From CAZYPH01 sp964649095 (GTDB lineage: Bacteria > Bdellovibrionota > UBA1018 > UBA923), in NCBI GenBank assembly GCA_964649095.1, contig CAZYPH010000088.1, positions 1-10,050 on the forward strand: 10,050 nucleotides of DNA, read 5' to 3'. The notes under the pieces were generated by a model. That model worked only from the letters and a program-made list of their open reading frames with translations, was not told the DNA's origin and did no database searches. Positions 4,865 to 10,050 of the stretch are shown here, piece after piece (the stretch's first letter is position 1; each line of letters opens with the position of its first letter). A program made the translations under genes and the position numbers.

Positions 4865-7168
4865 GTGCGAATTCGTTTATCTAGATATATTGATATATTA
4901 ATATTTTTTGTGACGCGATTTTCCTGTGTGTCCGTCGTGATCGCTATCGTGTTATTAAGCGGCTACGGCGTTACAAGTCGTGCAATCGCGCGCAGTGCAC
5001 GTCCGCCAAGTATGCCTTTGGCTGCGTCGCCCGAGAAACCTCGGCGTACCACTGTAGTTCTTGACGCCCTAAATGCGCCACCTGTGCCGCAACCTGACGG
5101 TTCTCTGTTTGAAGTTGATACGTATGTTCGCTTAAAGCTCTTAGAGCGTTTGTCTGAAAAATTCGTAGTGGTTGATCGTACGGTACAAGGCACCCAACAA
5201 GCGCTGCGTTTGGTGCCACCGACGGGGCGTGCGGACCCGTGTTATTTTAATGCCGATGAATTGTTGGTCGAGGGGCATCCGCGACTGCGCATCGATCTGA
5301 CCCAAGCCTATACCATCTTTGGTGCGGGCCCTATGCGCGAATGGTTAGGGTATTTTAATAACACCGACACGCCCACGACGCGTACGACGAGCGCGTCGTT
5401 GTGGAAACCCCAACATGTCTTTGAAACAAAGCTCCCCGACTATTTGTCTATGGGGTTAGAGCTCGCCCACGAATGGAACTTTGATCTATTGTGGTTTGCT
5501 TCGAACGTAAAACGGGTGCCGATCTTTGCCAAAGTGGTTCCTGATATTGCACTCCAAGGCCTTTTCGGCGTGTTGCAAGAACGTTTTGAGGTTTCAGCCT
5601 CGGGTGGCACGTTGGATTTGAGTTTAGATTTTTTTGTGCCAGTAAATAATATTAGTTTAGATCTGTATGTGCACCGCAAAAACATTCTAGAGCAGGCTCT
5701 GCGACGTGCCGTCGACGGTTTGGTAGATCGTATCGTTGCAAAGTTGCAGCAACACTCGAGACTCTTGGCAAAAGACTTAGGGCTGTGTGGCCCGCAGCGC
5801 CTTATAGGAGCGGGTAGTCTGCTGGGTGTCGAACACGGTGATCTATTTATTAAACTACATGACCGTGTGTTGCATGTGGCTCAGGTGCGCAATGTTTATG
5901 CGAATACGTCTGAGATTGTCGCACTTCGTACCGAAGTGTTAACGTATGAGGCTCTTGGCGTAGAGGTGCAACAGTTGCCACAGTCGACACCTTGGATGCA
6001 CATCCGACGCACGGCTGACATAAATGCGGTGCTGGCATCGTTGTCATTGATGCCCACATCGAACCCCGGGGGCGTGCACCTGGCTTTGACTACAAGCAGC
6101 GGTGTAACGGCGGCAGGCGCACCGTTGCAACAGGGCTCTCCCGACAATCTAACGCTTCCAAATTTACCCGTGCCGCGCTGGTTGAGTAGTTTGTTGTGGG
6201 ATCCGCTGCGTCGCACATTCGAGGGTTTAAAGAATTTAGTATTGTTGCCCTACAAAATTTATCGTTATGCGCAGTACAATCAGGCGCGTGCGCCGCGGGA
6301 TGAGAGTTCGTCTCATGCGTCGCCCACTGCCCCGTCTGTCGGGACGCTGTCAGAAGTTGACGCGTTGAAGAATTACCTAGGCTGGAACGATGCGTCGTGG
6401 GCGCGTGTGCGCGCATCGCGGTATCCGATGGCGATTGTTGGTACGGGGGTCGATTACAACCACCCGGTACTTGATAACGCGTTTGCCCCGACGCACGTGG
6501 GTTACGATTGGTTTGCGGCCGATCAAAAGCCGTTTGACGATACGGGGTTTGATACCGAGGTGGCAACGCTAGTGCGCCTGTTGTTGCCAGAACAACGTTT
6601 GTTGGCGGCGCGTTTTATTGGTGCCGGCCCCTGGGGGCCTTACCGCGTTGGTGCTTTTTTTAACGCTGTTCGGTATGCGATAGAAAATCATGCAAAAATT
6701 ATTGCGGTTCCCTATAAACTAAAAATATTCACTGACGATCTGACGGAAGAGTTTGAAGGGCTTAATCAACAACTCGCTCAGCGTGGGAGCGTATTGCTGT
6801 TGTTAACCGATCGAAGCGATAGATTCAATGCGGCACGCTTTTCAAATATCATTGGAGTGGTGAACGCCGCGTCGCACCCGGCGAACGATGGGGTGGACTA
6901 CGGTGGCTACTTAGCGTCACTCACGGCTTTTTTTGCGCGTCCACGCAACGAAGGAGCGCCTGAGTATGCTGAAGAACCTACGACGCAGTCCCTGCGTTTT
7001 AATGCGCATCGCATGGCGGTGGTGGCTAGCATCGTCCAGCAACTGCACAGTCGGTATTCTGATTTGCCTACATTTTTGGCAGTCGTGCATCGGCACCTGA
7101 GTGTGGATCCTGATTATCTGTTTGATATTAAACAAAATATATTTATAAATACCGAAAGTTTAGAGTAA
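4865..7168 (+). CDS. Exported protein with CsgG/FlgT-like N-half and inactive subtilase-like domain, 767 aa
   Basis: The GTG start is preceded by GAGG (4855-4858) at 6 bases. A hydrophobic segment (about 10-35) serves as signal peptide or anchor. Residues 62-105 (VVLDAL, then FEVDTYVRLKLLERLSEKFVVVD) and 265-357 (helix, then IGAGSLLGVEHGDLFIKL) parallel the upstream gene product, suggesting a diverged paralogous half. After a low-complexity linker (about 395-500) comes a subtilisin-like (S8) domain, about 515-735. It shows AIVGTGVDYNHPVLD (523-537), YDWFAADQKPFDDTGFDTEVA (547-567, split by eye into fold segments), and FFNAVRYAIENHAKIIAV (598-615). In active subtilases these carry catalytic Asp, His and an adjacent hydrophobic core. 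Here Asp is Gly526, His is Phe562, the oxyanion Asn region is TDRS (648-651), and no GTSMAxP serine motif exists near 707-723. It is probably a non-catalytic binding or scaffold domain in the periplasm. The paired genes likely act together. Confidence 0.8.
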   Translation: MRIRLSRYIDILIFFVTRFSCVSVVIAIVLLSGYGVTSRAIARSARPPSMPLAASPEKPRRTTVVLDALNAPPVPQPDGSLFEVDTYVRLKLLERLSEKFVVVDRTVQGTQQALRLVPPTGRADPCYFNADELLVEGHPRLRIDLTQAYTIFGAGPMREWLGYFNNTDTPTTRTTSASLWKPQHVFETKLPDYLSMGLELAHEWNFDLLWFASNVKRVPIFAKVVPDIALQGLFGVLQERFEVSASGGTLDLSLDFFVPVNNISLDLYVHRKNILEQALRRAVDGLVDRIVAKLQQHSRLLAKDLGLCGPQRLIGAGSLLGVEHGDLFIKLHDRVLHVAQVRNVYANTSEIVALRTEVLTYEALGVEVQQLPQSTPWMHIRRTADINAVLASLSLMPTSNPGGVHLALTTSSGVTAAGAPLQQGSPDNLTLPNLPVPRWLSSLLWDPLRRTFEGLKNLVLLPYKIYRYAQYNQARAPRDESSSHASPTAPSVGTLSEVDALKNYLGWNDASWARVRASRYPMAIVGTGVDYNHPVLDNAFAPTHVGYDWFAADQKPFDDTGFDTEVATLVRLLLPEQRLLAARFIGAGPWGPYRVGAFFNAVRYAIENHAKIIAVPYKLKIFTDDLTEEFEGLNQQLAQRGSVLLLLTDRSDRFNAARFSNIIGVVNAASHPANDGVDYGGYLASLTAFFARPRNEGAPEYAEEPTTQSLRFNAHRMAVVASIVQQLHSRYSDLPTFLAVVHRHLSVDPDYLFDIKQNIFINTESLE

Positions 7169-7232
7169 CCTATCTAAAGCATTACAAATTATAGCTTCAA
7201 TAATGTCTTTCGCAGTACACTTTATGGTGGAT

Positions 7233-7240
7233 GGGGGAAG
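7233..7240 (+). promoter_or_regulatory. Ribosome binding site selecting GTG 7246 for the cysteine-rich protein
   Basis: GGGGGAAG is followed by TTTTT and then GTG at 7246. An in-frame ATG at 7231 lies at this site's own 5' end and has no suitable spacing to any purine-rich site. The GTG start is therefore preferred, removing five residues from the longer version. Confidence 0.55.
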
Positions 7241-7245
7241 TTTTT

Positions 7246-9945
7246 GTGGGTTATCAAAAAGCTTCAGTACGAGCGTTTGTCGTTACATATTTTTCTAAAA
7301 TTACGTTTACACTCCTATGTTTTGTTTTAAGCGCGGCCGTGGTGTTTGCACAAAACACACAAGTCCCTGGCGGGCCTGCGGCTGGTGGTGATCCGAATGC
7401 CGGCGGTGCCGCTAATCGATTAGTAGCTCTGACGAGCGGGCTTACCGGGGTGCAGTCGTGCGGGGTGCCTGACCCGCGTGGCGGCGCGGCGGCGGTTTCT
7501 TCGAATGCCTTGTTTACGGCTGTCGATCCGACGGATGCTATGGCTCTTGAGGCTTGCCAACGCAACGCTCAGCTGCAGGCCTCTAACGCGGCGATGCAGA
7601 TGATGGGCCGAGACCTGTCCCAGACGACGGGCGGCTGGGATGCGGCTGCGCAGGCTACGAGGATCTTAGGTGGTGCCGGTGTCGGTGCTGCGGCCTCTTC
7701 AGGCAACGGTTTTCAACGGACATTAAGCGGCCTCATGGGCGCCGGCGGCATCAACGCCACGGGCCAGTGCCCACCGGTAAGTTTCACCGAAGGCAGTTCA
7801 CAGACCTGTGAAAGTTTTCACGACGCTACCGGTAAATTCACCGCGGGTAGCGAAACGCGGGTGCGTGCGCGTATCAACGAACTCACTCAACAGCGCGCGA
7901 ATGCCGCGTGTCGAGCGCTCAATTCGCAGTATACGAGCGCCCTCATGGCCTGCGTGAACGAAGCCAATGAGCGCATGAATAACCAGCTCAATCAAATCCA
8001 ACGCGACTTCAACCGCCAGCGCGAGTGTACGCAGCAGTATGTGATGAAAGTCGATGAAATTATTCAACAACAAGAACAACAAATCACCGCACGTGAGACT
8101 CGAAAAGCCGAACTCACCCAAGTGCAGCAGACGATTGAAACGGCGTTAGCCGAATTATTCGGCGGTAACAATGTTGGCGAGAACGGTGCTGCGACCAACG
8201 CCAACTCGATTGCCGGCATGCGCCAAGAGCTTCAGAATTTGCAAAATCAGGTGACAGAAATTAACACACGTCGCCAGACGGCGATCTCAGCCCGCACGGC
8301 GCAGTGTGCGACTGGCTCGGGCTCGCGCAACTCCACATTGCGTACGTGTGAAGGCCCGAACCGCGAGATTTTAGCCCCGGTCGATTGTGTGGTGATGCAC
8401 TATCAAAACCGACGCGCACGCGAGTTGTCGGGTGGATCGAATCGTATTTCACCAAGCGATCGTCAAAAGGCCGAACAAGCCGCCAGAGCCTTTAAAGCCC
8501 GCATCCAGCAGGCCGTAAGTGAAATGGGCACACGTTACGCCAACGTGCGTAACGCCAATGAATTTGCACAGCGTTTTGGTTCGTCGCTTGCCCAGTTTGG
8601 TCGTGAGGGACAACTATTTACGCAAGAGGTCGTCGCGTGTTCGGGCGACGTCGAGCGGGATCTTTCGCAAGAAATGCGCGATCCCAACAACGGCCTAGGC
8701 CGCGATGCCATGGCGTTGAGCCAAGTGAGTACCGCGTTATCAAGTCGGTTCACCGCGAAACTCAACGAACTCGACGGCACGTTTCGTAACGTGATGAAGG
8801 GTATTACCGGCACCGAGCTCAATCAAAATTTCAGCGCCACCAATTGCGCACAAAACGTAACGACCTCGAACAGTAATACCGGCGGGCAGGTCACGGTAAA
8901 CGCGGCGCCCATGCAGCAGCAGGTGCAGTGTATTGAGGGGTTGGCGCAAAACCTACGGGCCATGTTGACGGGCACACCCGCACCAGGCTCGAATGCGCCG
9001 ATTCAGTTTACGTTGCAGTTTCCGGGGCAACAGGGCATGGCCACACGCTGCCAAGGTGTGCGCGATTGTATCAATGTGGTCGGTCAAGAGTTAGCGGCTG
9101 CGACCACACTGCGTGACAACATGCGTGGCAACGCGAATTTTACGCACCCACAACACTGCCCGCGGGGGTGTGCCGGTAAAGAGCGCTTTATCCGCCAGGT
9201 GAACCAAGAGTTTCGTCAGGCGTTGGGTAGTTTTGGTACGATGATGGCCGAGCGTGTGAACCGCCTACGTCAGGCGATGAACCAGGTGCAGTCGCGTATG
9301 GCGGGTGCCACCGGCCGACCGGCGAATCAGCAACCAACGACATCGAGCTTAAATCAGTTCTGTACCGATAGCCGTGAGGCCATTTGTGAGATTCCAGAAA
9401 ACTTTGCCGACTCTGCTCGAGGCGCCATGGGTCTACCGAACTTTACCGAAAGCCTTCCTACTCAAATGCAAGAACAACGCACCGCCGGTGAAGAGGCTAG
9501 CACCAAACAAAGCCAAATCGCTACGGCCATTCAAGACCTCGAAAACCTTATTGGTACTTGCCGTGCGGCGGCGGAGAGGACGAGGAGGGGTACCGAAGTG
9601 ACATCAAGGCAGCGGGAACTCGAAGCGGCGATTCGGAGGTGTGGTAGCGGCACAACCGAGGCCAGTGGCCAGATCCCATCTGATCGGTTAACTAGACTTG
9701 AGGCAGATCTACTGAGGCTTTGTAATGCGGGGAGTAATCAGCCAAGTGAGTGTGCCGGATTTCAGACAGCGGTGGAGGGGGCGAGGGAGGAGTGTTCTAG
9801 GGTTGCTACTGAGGCTGATAGTCGAAGGACTGAGCTTGCCGTGAATAGACGTCGGTTGCAGCAAGCTCTGACCCAAGAGGTTGGACCTGCCCCCACATCT
9901 CCCGCGGCCCCCCCCCCAGCAGCCCCGGTAACCCCGGCCCCGTAA
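7246..9945 (+). CDS. Large exported cysteine-rich coiled-coil protein of unknown function, 899 aa
   Basis: I do not recognise a family. Numbering is from the GTG at 7246. A signal peptide (hydrophobic about 19-35, cleavage likely after VFA) leads to a Gly/Ala-rich region to about 170. Long, Gln/Asn/Arg-rich helical segments with coiled-coil character follow at about 203-350, then 405-430, 645-690, 740-795 and 811-875. The mature part has 24 cysteines, spread along the whole chain and often paired (for example 602/608, 638/642, 706/714). The even number and export suggest many disulfides. One spot, HPQHCPRGC (634-642), looks like a possible metal ligand set, but this is only a pattern. The last 20 residues are Pro/Ala-rich. 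From residue about 778 the codon usage changes sharply to AGG. The gene is 77 bases after the pseudosubtilase gene without an evident terminator between. A structural, surface-filament or envelope-scaffold role is possible but unproven. Confidence 0.8.
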   Translation: MGYQKASVRAFVVTYFSKITFTLLCFVLSAAVVFAQNTQVPGGPAAGGDPNAGGAANRLVALTSGLTGVQSCGVPDPRGGAAAVSSNALFTAVDPTDAMALEACQRNAQLQASNAAMQMMGRDLSQTTGGWDAAAQATRILGGAGVGAAASSGNGFQRTLSGLMGAGGINATGQCPPVSFTEGSSQTCESFHDATGKFTAGSETRVRARINELTQQRANAACRALNSQYTSALMACVNEANERMNNQLNQIQRDFNRQRECTQQYVMKVDEIIQQQEQQITARETRKAELTQVQQTIETALAELFGGNNVGENGAATNANSIAGMRQELQNLQNQVTEINTRRQTAISARTAQCATGSGSRNSTLRTCEGPNREILAPVDCVVMHYQNRRARELSGGSNRISPSDRQKAEQAARAFKARIQQAVSEMGTRYANVRNANEFAQRFGSSLAQFGREGQLFTQEVVACSGDVERDLSQEMRDPNNGLGRDAMALSQVSTALSSRFTAKLNELDGTFRNVMKGITGTELNQNFSATNCAQNVTTSNSNTGGQVTVNAAPMQQQVQCIEGLAQNLRAMLTGTPAPGSNAPIQFTLQFPGQQGMATRCQGVRDCINVVGQELAAATTLRDNMRGNANFTHPQHCPRGCAGKERFIRQVNQEFRQALGSFGTMMAERVNRLRQAMNQVQSRMAGATGRPANQQPTTSSLNQFCTDSREAICEIPENFADSARGAMGLPNFTESLPTQMQEQRTAGEEASTKQSQIATAIQDLENLIGTCRAAAERTRRGTEVTSRQRELEAAIRRCGSGTTEASGQIPSDRLTRLEADLLRLCNAGSNQPSECAGFQTAVEGAREECSRVATEADSRRTELAVNRRRLQQALTQEVGPAPTSPAAPPPAAPVTPAP
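9908..9917 (+). repeat. C10 homopolymer in the C-terminal Pro codons
   Basis: Ten consecutive C residues encode part of the Pro/Ala tail of the cysteine-rich protein. Slippage by one base shortens the product (stop at 9929-9931) or lengthens it (stop at 9954-9956) by a few residues only, so an on/off phase switch is unlikely. A length error in the assembly is possible. Confidence 0.8.
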
Positions 9946-9972
9946 CAACGCCCTAAAAATTAAAAAACCCAA

Positions 9973-9997
9973 CCCCCCCCCCCAAACGGGGGGGGGG
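9973..9997 (-). terminator. C11/G10 hairpin, possible leftward or convergent terminator
   Basis: C11 (9973-9983), a short AAAC spacer and G10 (9988-9997) form a perfect G:C stem of at least 10 bp. Read leftward, it is followed by TTGGGTTTTTT and AATTTTT, the arrangement of an intrinsic terminator. Read rightward there is no T-run after it. It may end a leftward gene beyond the window, or both. The extreme homopolymers also make it prone to sequencing error. Confidence 0.4.
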
Positions 9998-10050
9998 CGG
10001 CAGCGAAAACGGCGCCCATATCCCCTGCATAGTCCGGCGGACGGGCTGGG

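Noticed and set aside
6090..6566. 158-codon leftward open frame
   Set aside because: It is antisense to the linker and pseudosubtilase start. The coding-strand protein has clear fold motifs here, while the antisense product is low-complexity Arg/Thr/Pro without family resemblance.
6407..7069. Active secreted subtilisin-like protease
   Set aside because: Fold blocks match, but Asp, His, oxyanion Asn and Ser motif positions are all substituted, so calling it a peptidase would mislead.
8062..8086. CAA/CAACAA microsatellite
   Set aside because: It is a short imperfect run encoding the Gln-rich coiled coil. It is explained by protein composition.
7798..8121. 107-codon leftward open frame
   Set aside because: It is a shadow of the coiled-coil region. 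Its hydrophobic look comes from reverse reading of Gln/Asn/Arg codons.
9960..10050. 3' end of a leftward gene running off the right edge (possible stop at 9960)
   Set aside because: The frame is open for about 29 codons to the edge and ends in a Gly/Pro homopolymer tail, but other leftward frames are open too. There is nothing to choose between them.

Overview
The window looks like chromosomal DNA of a flagellated Gram-negative bacterium. An flbD-motA-motB cluster is followed by a series of exported, periplasm-type proteins with Sec-type N-termini. FlbD beside MotA/MotB is known from spirochaetes, Bdellovibrionota and several deltaproteobacterial groups. Together with the mixed base composition and the cysteine-bearing exported proteins, this makes a Bdellovibrio-like (Bdellovibrionota/Oligoflexia) or related host my best guess. 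That is inference from family knowledge, not a marker-gene result.

Layout. At the left edge (3-125, +) is the 3' end of a gene with a repetitive Gly/Asp/Thr/Ser/Pro tail. It converges, with 4 bases between the stops, on a leftward gene for a membrane-anchored protein of unknown function (130-1191, -). A 49-bp divergent gap separates that gene from the rightward flagellar operon: flbD (1241-1462), motA (1467-2255) and motB (from a TTG start at 2236 to 2982). These encode a small flagellar regulator-like protein and the two stator subunits. A compact hicA-hicB toxin-antitoxin module (3102-3748), with its own recognisable promoter, sits after motB. Its HicB has an excisionase/MerR-like helix-turn-helix as DNA-binding domain instead of the usual RHH or Xre type.

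The right two thirds hold three rightward genes for exported proteins. The first (3840-4838) has a CsgG-like domain and a FlgT-C-like C-terminus. The second (4865-7168) starts with a related, more diverged N-terminal half and ends in a domain with the clear fold signature of a subtilisin-family (S8) peptidase, but all catalytic positions are substituted. The third (7246-9945) is a large Gln/Asn-rich, coiled-coil protein with 24 cysteines after its signal peptide. The first two are separated by 26 bp and are very likely co-transcribed; the third follows after 77 bp. I infer a periplasmic or outer-membrane assembly whose role is unknown, possibly linked to the flagellum or to secretion.

The right end is compositionally odd. 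From about 9577 the third gene switches sharply to AGG arginine codons. It ends in a Pro/Ala tail containing a C10 run, followed by a C11/G10 hairpin. No rRNA, tRNA, CRISPR array or insertion sequence was recognised. No gap without a gene exceeds 300 bases.
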